From Candidatus Gugararchaeum adminiculabundum (GTDB lineage: Archaea; Micrarchaeota; Micrarchaeia; Burarchaeales; Gugararchaeaceae), in the NCBI GenBank assembly GCA_902384795.1, contig CABMDC010000018.1:44602-108601 (forward strand): a stretch of DNA of 64,000 bases, given 5' to 3'. The position numbers and the translations under genes were made by a program. This document shows positions 57,102 to 64,000 of the stretch, in pieces. Position 1 is the stretch's first letter. Every line of letters begins with the position of its first letter. The notes under the pieces are model-generated. The model ran no database searches, was not told the origin of the DNA, and saw nothing but the letters and a program-made list of their open reading frames with translations.

Positions 57102-57404
57102 GTGACCAGATTGACCACAACATTCGTTGAGCTATTGACATCGCCAAATTGCATACACTCTCCGCGGGCCGCGCGGGTAGCCACGCAAGTCATCAAGGAA
57201 ATGGAGGCAGTGCACTTCAAGGAGATCAGCATGGTCACTGATTACGGCAAGGAAGTCGCCCAGGAATACGGCGTTGACCGCACTCCGGCGTTCGCCATAA
57301 ACGGACGGATCGCCTACATCGGAGTCCCTACTCCGGAGAAGTTGCGCCAGCTTATTTCAGAAGCAGCCTACGATGAGCGCTCAAGAGACAGCTATTTTTT
57401 CTAA
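57102..57404 (+). CDS. Thioredoxin/glutaredoxin-like protein
   Basis: FVELLTSPNCIHSPRAARVATQVI gives strand one with CIHS in place of CxxC (broken by the active-site proline side), and RTPAFAINGRIAYIG carries the cis-proline of the thioredoxin fold. With a single cysteine it may act in a monothiol fashion. The length is 100. GTG 57102 lies about 25 bases after CCTTTTTATC, consistent with leaderless initiation. Its 3' end overlaps the convergent HAD gene by 24 bases. Confidence 0.8.
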   Translation: MTRLTTTFVELLTSPNCIHSPRAARVATQVIKEMEAVHFKEISMVTDYGKEVAQEYGVDRTPAFAINGRIAYIGVPTPEKLRQLISEAAYDERSRDSYFF

Positions 57405-58004
57405 CTCGAGCAGCGACTCAATGTCTTTTCCTTTCCCTACAATCAGTGTTTTCACACCGGCAGCTGCGCCTGCTTTTGCATCCACTGACATATCCCCGAC
57501 GTAAATCACTTCTTCAGGTCTAGCATCCAACTTCCCAAGCGCCATGAAAATCCCCTCAGGATCGGGCTTTCCCTTGCCCACATCCCCACTTGCAATTATA
57601 ATATCAAAATCATTCTGGATTCCAAAATTCTCCAGCGCTTTTTCAGTGCTCTTTCTCCCCCTATTCGTGACAATAGCAGTTTTGATCCCCTTTTCCCGCA
57701 GCCATTTCACGGTTTCCACTGCGCCCCTGTGCGCTTTCACGCTTTCGATTTCCTCCATGGCAATCCTTCTCGCATTCACTCTCATTCTTTCCACAAGTTC
57801 CTTGTCATCTTTTTTTCCAGCAGGCAGCAGTGTCACAATTATTTCCAGCGTGGTGTGCCCTATCAGCGCAGTTATTGCAGGGGCGGATGGCGCCGCCTGC
57901 CCTGACTCGGTAAACGTCCGCTTAAACATCCTGATTATGGATTCCATTGAGTCGGCCAGCACCCCGTCAAAATCAAAAATCACAGCCTTGACCTTAGTTT
58001 TCAA
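57381..58004 (-). CDS. HAD-superfamily phosphatase (phosphoglycolate phosphatase-like)
   Basis: Motif I FDFDGVLADS carries the nucleophile and acid/base aspartates, motif II IVTNRG, motif III lysine in GKGKPDPEGI, and motif IV VIYVGDMSVDAKAGAAAG. A helical cap (residues about 18-85) is of the C1 type seen in Gph/PGP enzymes. The length is 207. Substrate range cannot be told from sequence. It is divergent from taw1, with starts about 45 bases apart. Confidence 0.87.
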   Translation of the reverse strand: MKTKVKAVIFDFDGVLADSMESIIRMFKRTFTESGQAAPSAPAITALIGHTTLEIIVTLLPAGKKDDKELVERMRVNARRIAMEEIESVKAHRGAVETVKWLREKGIKTAIVTNRGRKSTEKALENFGIQNDFDIIIASGDVGKGKPDPEGIFMALGKLDARPEEVIYVGDMSVDAKAGAAAGVKTLIVGKGKDIESLLELEKIAVS

Positions 58005-58050
58005 AATCTACACCCAGAATAAATAGTTTCTCAGCACAAAATTAAATCCT

Positions 58051-59076
58051 ATGCCAGACACTGAAAAGCAAAAGCGCCTGAAAAACCAGGGCTACCGGCT
58101 CATCGGGAAAAATGCGGCAGTGAAGCTCTGCCATTACACGAAAAAGACGATCCGCGGGGAATACGCCTGCTACAAGAACAAGTTCTACGGCATTTCCAGC
58201 GAATGCTGCCTCCAGCTCGCGCCCTGCGTCGGCAACTGCACGCACCACTGTACCTTCTGCTGGAGAAGCGTTGACTATTCTCCTCTTCCTCCAAAACAAA
58301 GCGAAACCGATTCTCCTGACGAAATCATCCTCTCCGCTCTTTTCGGCCAGCAAAAACTAATTTCCGGATTCGGCGGCTCGCCGGAATTAATTGACAAGGA
58401 AGTTTACGCGCGCGCCAAAACAGTGAAGCACGTGGCAATCTCACTCGCAGGCGAACCCACCATGTACCCAAACTTAGGCGAGCTAATCCAGAAATTCCAC
58501 GAACGCGGCATTTCCACTTTCCTGGTTACAAACGGCATGTTCCCAGAAGTTCTCAACTCACTTGGCTCAACCAACTCCCTTCCAACCCAGTTGTACATTT
58601 CAGTCTACGGTCCAGATGAAAAAACTTACAAAGAAATCACGCGCAGCGCGCTCAAAGATTCCTGGCAGCGCCTCAGCTCCTCGCTCAAAATTCTGGGAAG
58701 CTTCAAAGGAAAAACGCGCACAGCAATCCGCCTAACTTTAGTAAAAGGCGCCAACATGTTTTCACCTGAAAAATACGCAGATTTGCTGAGGGTCGCGAAT
58801 CCCGACTACGTGGAATGCAAAGGATACGTCCATGTTGGCGGAAGCATGGCAAATTTAGGCGCTGAAAACATGCCATCTCACAGCGAGATAAAAGAGTTTG
58901 CGCTTCAACTCGCAAAAGAAATGAACTACTCCTACAAAGACGAGGCTGAAATTTCCCGCGTAGTTTTGCTTGTGCGCGACCCTTCCAAATCCACTTTCAT
59001 TCCGGGATTTGAAAAAAACGTCTGCAAAAAACAGCCAAACCCAAGGGGCGAGAATCTCTTCGAAACAGATCTCTAA
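58051..59076 (+). CDS. taw1: 4-demethylwyosine synthase (Taw1/TYW1), radical SAM
   Basis: It builds the tricyclic base of wyosine at position 37 of tRNA-Phe; a tRNA-Phe gene is at 19695. Radical SAM cluster cysteines are in CVGNCTHHCTFCWR (about residues 57-70), the second-cluster cysteines lie upstream (C near 28 and 37, 51), and SLAGEPTMYPNLGELI and FLVTNGMFPEVL follow. YISVYGPDEKTYKEI and ECKGYVHVGGS are further family motifs. The length of 341 is normal. It is convergent with a small hypothetical gene, 2 bases apart. Confidence 0.94.
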   Translation: MPDTEKQKRLKNQGYRLIGKNAAVKLCHYTKKTIRGEYACYKNKFYGISSECCLQLAPCVGNCTHHCTFCWRSVDYSPLPPKQSETDSPDEIILSALFGQQKLISGFGGSPELIDKEVYARAKTVKHVAISLAGEPTMYPNLGELIQKFHERGISTFLVTNGMFPEVLNSLGSTNSLPTQLYISVYGPDEKTYKEITRSALKDSWQRLSSSLKILGSFKGKTRTAIRLTLVKGANMFSPEKYADLLRVANPDYVECKGYVHVGGSMANLGAENMPSHSEIKEFALQLAKEMNYSYKDEAEISRVVLLVRDPSKSTFIPGFEKNVCKKQPNPRGENLFETDL

Positions 59077-59078
59077 TT

Positions 59079-59348
59079 CTACAACCCAGCAAAATCCTTC
59101 GAGCTCTTACCCTTTGGAAAAATCCGTCCGCTCAAAGATTCAAACGGCAAATCATATTTGTGCGCCAATTTTTCCAGTTCATTTATGCTCAGGGTTTTCT
59201 CCAGCTTCACAACCGGAAAATCTCCGTTCGGTCCCTTCAATCTAACAATCTCAAACTCCTGCCTCTGGAAAATTCCAGCCCTCTGCACCCTGATCTCAAT
59301 CTTTTTGCTCTTCAGAATTTCCTCGCGCGTCGGCTCCCCTTGCATCAA
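59079..59348 (-). CDS. Hypothetical protein, 89 aa
   Basis: I do not recognise this protein. Helix-strand pattern: PTREEILKSKKIEIRV, FQRQEFEIVRLKG, PVVKLEKTLSINELEKLAHKY and a basic end. The start overlaps the stop of the upstream antiporter gene by four bases, so it is probably translated with it. It may be a small cytoplasmic partner of the transporter. Confidence 0.55.
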   Translation of the reverse strand: MMQGEPTREEILKSKKIEIRVQRAGIFQRQEFEIVRLKGPNGDFPVVKLEKTLSINELEKLAHKYDLPFESLSGRIFPKGKSSKDFAGL

Positions 59349-60682
59349 TTTTCACCCTTTGCGATTTTTACCCTGCCCATCATGGCATTAAGCAGCGGAG
59401 GCGTTATTACCGTTGTCAGAAACGCCATGGCCACAATTATGGAATATTCCGGCTTTCCAAGGATTCCGGCTCCCAGCCCGAACGCGGCAATAATCAGCGC
59501 AATTTCCCCGCGCGGGTTCATTCCGATTCCCACAATCAGCGAATTCCGCCAGCCCGCCCCGCTTGCGCGCGCGGCAGCCCCGCATCCCGCGACTTTCGTG
59601 GCAGTTGCAACCGCTGTCAGGGCCAAAATAGGCACAGCGAATTGAACGAGGCTCGCCACATCAACCATCATCCCCAATGAAATGAAAAATATCGGGACAA
59701 AAAGGGATTCAAGCGGAAACACGCTTTCCAGCAAAGCCTTTGCGTTTTTGCTGTAATTCAGCGTAATCCCCGCGACAAACGCCCCTACAATCGCGCTCAG
59801 CCCGATGAACTCCGCGATATATGCATAGAGGAAAAGGAAAGTCATCATCCGGAGAAATGCGGTCGACTCGAGTTTTTCCCCTTCTTTCGGGGTGAAATGC
59901 CTCTCAACAAACAGCGTGCCAATCCTGATCCCCCCAATTATGAAAACAAGCGCGCTTCCGGCCATCCACGCAAAATTCACCACCAGCCCGCTTCCCCCGG
60001 CTCCGCCTGGAACGGCAAGCATGGCTGCAAAGCTCAGCACCAGGAGCGCCAGCACGTCATCAATCACCGCAGCCCCTAAAATCATTCTTGCGAAATCGGT
60101 TTTCAGCGCTTTCATCTCCTCGATTATCGCCAGGGTTATGCCCACGCTGGTGGCAGTTAGCGCGGCCCCCAGGAAAATCGCCTCTGCAATCCCAGTTTTC
60201 AAATACTCCAGCCCGAACCAATAGCCCCCGGCAAACGGGATTATCACCCCCACCGTTGCTATAACCAAGTTTTTTGCAGTGAAAATATGCCTTGCCTGCG
60301 ATTGCATCCCGATTTTGAAAAGCAGCACTATGGACCCCAATTTCGCAAGCAAGCCAATGGTTTCATTCATGGTGACAAAATTCGGCTCGCCGGCAGGGGC
60401 GAAAGGCAGCACTCCCCTAATCACCGGCCATGCAAGCCCCACCACGCCCGGGCTTATCAGGATCCCGACAATCAGAAGCGCCATCGCCTGCGGCTGCCTG
60501 AAGTAATTTGCAACCAGCGTGTTCGCCAGAATTGCCGCGAGCAGCAGGAAAGTCAGCTCAAACCAGATTCTTTTTTGCCCGTCCACTTTTGTAAACAGGC
60601 TTGCGCGCACAATCGAAAGGAATAGCAGCGCGAACAGGAACAGCATCCCCAGGGTAAAAACAAATTTCAAGGTTCCTTTCAT
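59345..60682 (-). CDS. CPA2-family cation/proton antiporter
   Basis: Membrane protein with about 12-13 hydrophobic segments over 445 residues. The first helix pair (GMLFLFALLFLSIVRASLF, LLLAAILANTLVANYF) leads into the CPA2 fold with LVLLFKIGMQSQ, the ion-site pair in AAVIDDVLALLVLSF (about residue 207) and IVGAFVAGITLNYS. It is expected to exchange Na+ or K+ for H+. No C-terminal TrkA domain is seen. It lies 21 bases after a second antiporter gene of the same family. Confidence 0.88.
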   Translation of the reverse strand: MKGTLKFVFTLGMLFLFALLFLSIVRASLFTKVDGQKRIWFELTFLLLAAILANTLVANYFRQPQAMALLIVGILISPGVVGLAWPVIRGVLPFAPAGEPNFVTMNETIGLLAKLGSIVLLFKIGMQSQARHIFTAKNLVIATVGVIIPFAGGYWFGLEYLKTGIAEAIFLGAALTATSVGITLAIIEEMKALKTDFARMILGAAVIDDVLALLVLSFAAMLAVPGGAGGSGLVVNFAWMAGSALVFIIGGIRIGTLFVERHFTPKEGEKLESTAFLRMMTFLFLYAYIAEFIGLSAIVGAFVAGITLNYSKNAKALLESVFPLESLFVPIFFISLGMMVDVASLVQFAVPILALTAVATATKVAGCGAAARASGAGWRNSLIVGIGMNPRGEIALIIAAFGLGAGILGKPEYSIIVAMAFLTTVITPPLLNAMMGRVKIAKGEN

Positions 60683-60703
60683 CCAAATCCACGTTCGCCC
60701 CGG

Positions 60704-62452
60704 TCATCCGGTGCGATTTATTTTTCCCACAAGCAGCTTCATTTCCTTTCCGCTCCTGAACGCGGCGAACAAATAGAACATGGCAATGCTCGCGCAGACT
60801 ATCCTGGCGGCAAGCTGCACCTGCACCCCGTACACCTGCCCCTGCAGCGTGGGAGAGGACATCAGAAACAGCCCAAATAAAACACAGAACCCGAGATTTA
60901 TCAGGAATTTCTTCTCGGCCTTTTGCTTCTCAGTATCAATGCACATGCTCACCACCGCATCAAAAATCTTCTTCAGCCTCACCGCCAGTTTCAGGAACAG
61001 GTAAAGCGCAATGATAGCGGCCACGGTGTTCACTATGCCCCGGATTTGCTGGCTGGCCACCAGCTCAGCCGTGAAAAGCACCGCCAGAAGCAGCACCGTG
61101 ATTATCACCGCATGGTACGCATTATGTATGATTTCGAATCCCGCCCCTGGGCTGACCAGATCCGGGTCCTCCCCCTCAATCTGCTCCCGAACCTCGTTGA
61201 TTCCAATCGACACTACTCTCGCCCCGCGAACCGCCCTGCCGGGCATCAGTTCCGCCATTGTCCAGTAAATCGACTCCTCCCTTCTTATCAGCAGCGAGGA
61301 AATTATGGCGGTTGCGAAAATCAGGCCGGCCATTATCCCGAGAATATTCGAGGCCCCGACCTGGGCGGTCGCAATCCCTAGTTTGCTTCCTTCCTTGGCA
61401 ATAAGCAGGGAGATTTCGCTCACAGTCAAAAGCGCGAGCCCTGCAAAAACCGCCTGGCCACCGCTGTTTTTCACCACATAAGTTCCAATCCCCGCCCCCG
61501 CGAATTTCGCGATTACCGTTGCCACAAGCAGGGCAGCCAGCAATCCCCACTGGGAAACCATGGCCCCGGGATTCACGAACATCCCGATTGAAAAGAAGAA
61601 CAGGGATGAGAACAAAATGCTGAACGAGCGCAGGGTTTTCTCAATTTTTTTCGCCTGTTCAAGCGCCGCAATGCTGCTTCCCGCCAGGAAGGCGCCGACT
61701 TCCGGGCTAAGCCCCACATAGTCCGCGGCTCCAGCGGCAATCACCACTATCGCGAGCATCGAAAGCACCAATGCCTCGTCCGTTTTTCCCGTGTAGTTGA
61801 TGATCCGCTTCACAATTTCCGAAAGCACAATATAGGTAAACAGGAACGCCACGAGGGTTTTTGCCAGGGACCAGGCAATCGCCTGCTGGCTTGTCCCGCT
61901 TGTCGCCATCCCGTTCATCAAACCCAATACAAAGACAGCGAACACGTCCTCGAGAATCAATATGGCGGTTACGAGCTGCACCTCCTCCTTGTACATCGGC
62001 TTGTTGTCCGACATCAGCTTCACGATGATCGGCGTGCTGCTCATGGAAACCAATATCCCGATGAAAATAGAAGACCAGTTGTCCAACCCGAGCAGCAGGT
62101 AGGAAAACCCGTAAATGAAAAGGAAAATAAGCCCGATTTTTATCGCAGCCGCGATAATCGTCCCGCTTCCCACCTTGGTCAGTTTCACCAGCGAAAATTC
62201 AATGCCGATTTGGAACAATATGAGGATTGCGCCGATGCTCGCGAAAAATTCAATCTCCCCCGTATCCCCCACCAGGAAATTTTTCACCTGCACTCCCGCG
62301 ACATTAATCCCCGCCAACGGGCTGAACGGGCCGAACATTATGCCGGCAAAAAGCAGCCCGATCACGAATGGCAGTTTCAGCCTGTTCATCACTACCGTAA
62401 CCAGCGCGATGGCTGCAACGCACAGGCCAAAAGTCAGAATCGGGTCGCCCAT
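60704..62452 (-). CDS. CPA2-family antiporter with extra C-terminal membrane region
   Basis: Residues 1-385 are a CPA2 exchanger (LPFVIGLLFAGIMFGPFSP, ILFQIGIEFSLVKL, TAILILEDVFAVFVLGL with ED at the ion site, LSPEVGAFLAGSSIA). After a cytoplasmic segment (residues about 390-440: ELMPGRAVRGARVVSIG) come about four more helices (AVIITVLLLAVLFTAEL to ASIAMFYLFAAF), an unusual C-terminal addition. The length is 582. It is first of a three-gene unit (this gene, second antiporter, small protein). Confidence 0.87.
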   Translation of the reverse strand: MGDPILTFGLCVAAIALVTVVMNRLKLPFVIGLLFAGIMFGPFSPLAGINVAGVQVKNFLVGDTGEIEFFASIGAILILFQIGIEFSLVKLTKVGSGTIIAAAIKIGLIFLFIYGFSYLLLGLDNWSSIFIGILVSMSSTPIIVKLMSDNKPMYKEEVQLVTAILILEDVFAVFVLGLMNGMATSGTSQQAIAWSLAKTLVAFLFTYIVLSEIVKRIINYTGKTDEALVLSMLAIVVIAAGAADYVGLSPEVGAFLAGSSIAALEQAKKIEKTLRSFSILFSSLFFFSIGMFVNPGAMVSQWGLLAALLVATVIAKFAGAGIGTYVVKNSGGQAVFAGLALLTVSEISLLIAKEGSKLGIATAQVGASNILGIMAGLIFATAIISSLLIRREESIYWTMAELMPGRAVRGARVVSIGINEVREQIEGEDPDLVSPGAGFEIIHNAYHAVIITVLLLAVLFTAELVASQQIRGIVNTVAAIIALYLFLKLAVRLKKIFDAVVSMCIDTEKQKAEKKFLINLGFCVLFGLFLMSSPTLQGQVYGVQVQLAARIVCASIAMFYLFAAFRSGKEMKLLVGKINRTG

Positions 62453-62524
62453 TGGAAAAACCTTTTTATACCATTAGCGCCAACCTTACATTTAAACATT
62501 AGCAAGGCGACTGAGCTTGATAAA

Positions 62525-63022
62525 ATGAACTATCCCGGGCATTTACTGACAGCGTTCCTGGCTTCCATCCTGCTTCTCGCAGCCATGAACCTGATTTTTT
62601 ACATCCCATTCTCACTCATAGATTCGGTCGCCCTCATCCTGGTCTGCCTTGGCTCCACCATGCTCCCAGACTTGGATCATCCCGAGTCAAAGGGCACACA
62701 GCTCACCCAGCGTTTCCTTCCCCCACTAATCATGTTATTCGCATTTGGCACAAAATTCGCTGGCTACCGCTTCAGCGAAAACACTATCATTCCAAAACTC
62801 CAGGACGCGCTCATTTTCGGCTTTGCAGGCATCGGCTTCTTTTTTGTAATCACCAATTATTTCCGCCCCTCGCACCGCGGCATCACCCATTCGCTCCTGG
62901 TGAACACAGGCTATGGCGCCCTTATCTGGGTAGTCACTGGCTATGACGTAAATGTGACAATTTTCGCAGCAGGCGGCTATTTGACTCATCTTCTCACAGA
63001 CCAGTGCATAAAATTAGTCTAG
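62525..63022 (+). CDS. YdjM-like membrane-bound metal-dependent hydrolase (DUF457)
   Basis: The family motif is visible: MNYPGHLLTAF at the start, GSTMLPDLDHPESKG near residue 50 and HRGITHSLLVN near residue 120, with three to four membrane helices. The ATG at 62525 lies about 28 bases after CATTTAAACA; the much longer in-frame extension upstream covers the divergent antiporter promoter and is rejected. The length is 165. The substrate is unknown; related bacterial proteins bind LexA. Confidence 0.85.
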   Translation: MNYPGHLLTAFLASILLLAAMNLIFYIPFSLIDSVALILVCLGSTMLPDLDHPESKGTQLTQRFLPPLIMLFAFGTKFAGYRFSENTIIPKLQDALIFGFAGIGFFFVITNYFRPSHRGITHSLLVNTGYGALIWVVTGYDVNVTIFAAGGYLTHLLTDQCIKLV

Positions 63023-63024
63023 GC

Positions 63025-63378
63025 TCACGCCACGAGCGCCTTCAAAAATTCGCGGAACAGCCCTTTTATTTTCGTCTTCTTCACTTTTTTGAAAACCGCA
63101 TCCCCTTTGGGCGTGGTTGAATAGATTTTGCGCATGCGCTTTTCCGCCTGTTCAACGCGCACGCGCACCAGCCCCTTTTCCTCGAGCTTTCCAAGTATCA
63201 TGTAAAGCGTTGAAGCTTTCACTGGCACCATGGCGCTGTCCTGAATCTCATCAATCAGCGAATAGCCGTACATGGGCTTCTGCTTCAGGCGCCAGATTAA
63301 AAACAGCCCAAGGAACTTCGGCCCATGCGGGTGCTGGCGAATCTTTCCGGCGCATGGAGCGCCCCTTTTTTCTGCCAT
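63025..63378 (-). CDS. PadR-family transcriptional regulator
   Basis: PadR winged helix: FLGLFLIWRLKQKPMYGYSLIDEI, then VKASTLYMILGKLEEKGLVRVR and KIYSTTPKGDAVF. The C-terminal helix is short, as in minimal PadR proteins. The length is 117. The gene is divergent from an ABC transporter ATPase gene (start 63462), which it probably controls. TATA CTTAAAAG on the minus strand lies about 25 bases before the ATG. It is convergent with the DUF457 gene, 2 bases apart. Confidence 0.9.
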   Translation of the reverse strand: MAEKRGAPCAGKIRQHPHGPKFLGLFLIWRLKQKPMYGYSLIDEIQDSAMVPVKASTLYMILGKLEEKGLVRVRVEQAEKRMRKIYSTTPKGDAVFKKVKKTKIKGLFREFLKALVA

Positions 63379-63420
63379 GCATCCATTAGGGCGAGTAAAG
63401 CTTTTAAGTCTTCCAATTTA

Positions 63421-63448
63421 TAGAATACTCTAGAAAATGTAATATACT
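63421..63448. promoter_or_regulatory. Candidate PadR operator and ABC promoter
   Basis: TAGAATACTCTA (63421-63432) is a 12-base near-palindrome (10 of 12 positions symmetric) overlapping the TTTATA box of the ABC gene. A related ATATACTAGA follows at about 63442. Both lie between the PadR and ABC starts, where a divergent repressor would act. Confidence 0.4.
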
Positions 63449-63461
63449 AGAAGTTGGCACC

Positions 63462-64000
63462 ATGGAAAACACAGAATATGCGATCGACTGCACCGGCCTT
63501 ACCAAGAAATTCGGCAACTTCACGGCAGTGGACGGCATAGACCTGCGCATAAAAAAGGGCGAGCTCTTCGGCTTTCTGGGCCCGAACGGCGCAGGCAAGA
63601 CCACCACCATAAAGATGCTCACCACGCTCATAACCCCCAGCGAGGGCGTCGCGCGCGTCGCATCCTTTGACATAAAGGAGGAAGCCGCGTTCGTGCGTGC
63701 GAGAATCGGGGTCGTACCACAGGAGTTCGCACTTTTTGGCGAGCTGACCCCCATGGAGAATCTCTGGTACATAGGGGCGCTCTTCGGCATGAAGCCAAAC
63801 ATTCTCAAAAAGCGCAGCGACGAGCTTCTCAAGATAGCGGAACTCTACGATAAGCGCGATATCCCCGCGGACGGATTTTCCGGAGGAATGAAGCAGCGCC
63901 TTTCGGTTGCCGCAGGAATCCTCCACACGCCGGAAATACTTTTCATGGACGAGCCGACAACCGGGCTTGACCCGCAGAGCAGGATCGCGCTGCGCGAACT
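63462..64000 (+). CDS. ABC transporter ATP-binding protein, 3'-truncated by window edge
   Basis: Residues 1-180 of an ABC ATPase of the drug/antibiotic-export type: YAIDCTGLTKKFGNFTAVDGI, Walker A GFLGPNGAGKTTTIKML, Q-loop VVPQEFALF, signature FSGGMKQRLSVAAGIL, Walker B and D-loop LFMDEPTTGLDPQ. All ATP-site residues are intact. It runs off the window, so the membrane subunit is not seen. The upstream PadR gene suggests efflux induced by a toxic ligand. Confidence 0.92.
   Translation, partial: MENTEYAIDCTGLTKKFGNFTAVDGIDLRIKKGELFGFLGPNGAGKTTTIKMLTTLITPSEGVARVASFDIKEEAAFVRARIGVVPQEFALFGELTPMENLWYIGALFGMKPNILKKRSDELLKIAELYDKRDIPADGFSGGMKQRLSVAAGILHTPEILFMDEPTTGLDPQSRIALRE

Noticed and set aside
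62210..62524. 105-codon N-terminal extension of the DUF457 protein
   Set aside because: It is antisense to the antiporter gene and crosses the divergent promoter; a TATA box fits the ATG at 62525.

Overview
The window is a gene-dense archaeal chromosome segment, with no gene-free stretch longer than about 300 bases. The evidence is archaeal PolD (both subunits), archaeal DnaG, RfcL, Hjc, stalk proteins P0/P1, Taw1, an archaeal GluRS, ADP-forming acyl-CoA synthetase, leaderless genes with TATA boxes about 25 nt upstream, and tRNAs without encoded CCA. The tRNA-splicing endonuclease has the three-unit layout of the epsilon2 type described from ARMAN-2 (Micrarchaeota), so a DPANN archaeon of the Micrarchaeota/Diapherotrites type is the best guess. 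It would be a biosynthetically capable one, with leucine/isoleucine, threonine, shikimate, glutamine and folate genes in this piece alone.

Layout. 1-6 kb: PolD operon, then the splicing endonuclease. 6.0-7.24 kb: an AT-richer island (zinc ribbon, beta-repeat protein, membrane protein, HTH regulator) bracketed by an exact 15-bp copy of the endonuclease 3' end. 7.3-16.4 kb: PRC-barrel, RNase HII, leuA, Hjc, CBS protein, DnaG, and a LonB-like ATPase without protease domain. 16.5-21.6 kb: tRNA-Val, folP-folK, glnA, tRNA-Phe, a surface transglutaminase, and a tRNA-Leu interrupted in its T-loop. Each tRNA is close to a copy of a structured repeat. 21.6-30.5 kb: ADP-forming acyl-CoA synthetase subunits, an HTH/membrane pair separated only by an in-frame amber codon, a beta-CASP nuclease, a glycosyltransferase, leuC-leuD. 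30.6-38 kb: Lrp regulator with a subtilisin-like pseudoprotease, pgk, bacterial-type gap, AK6-like kinase, fni-gltX. 38.1-40.5 kb: a GGDEF protein with intact active and inhibitory sites. 40.5-47.1 kb: ychF-aroDE-aroK-thrC operon (thrC fused to a LeuA-type regulatory domain) and rfcL. 47.5-51 kb: citramalate synthase-like gene and the L1-P0-P1 operon. 51-64 kb: tRNA thiolation pair, PHP protein, NAD kinase, dCTP/dCMP deaminases, Taw1, two CPA2 antiporters, PadR regulator and the start of an ABC transporter.

Large scale. Plus-strand genes are clearly G-rich over C up to rfcL (about 47.1 kb) and C-rich over G beyond about 47.5 kb. Minus-strand genes show a matching change. This looks like a replichore boundary, and by the usual leading-strand rule a terminus. 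A 20-bp perfect palindrome with dif-like geometry lies exactly there.

Main candidates for something undescribed: (1) a two-hairpin structured repeat family of about 106-111 nt (three full copies, one partial) with compensatory stem changes; (2) a GGDEF diguanylate cyclase in an archaeon; (3) the threonine synthase/LeuA-regulatory fusion; (4) the island bracketed by endonuclease repeats; (5) the T-loop tRNA intron together with the epsilon2 endonuclease; (6) the skew switch with the palindrome. Coordinates of short sites were counted by eye and may be off by one or two bases.
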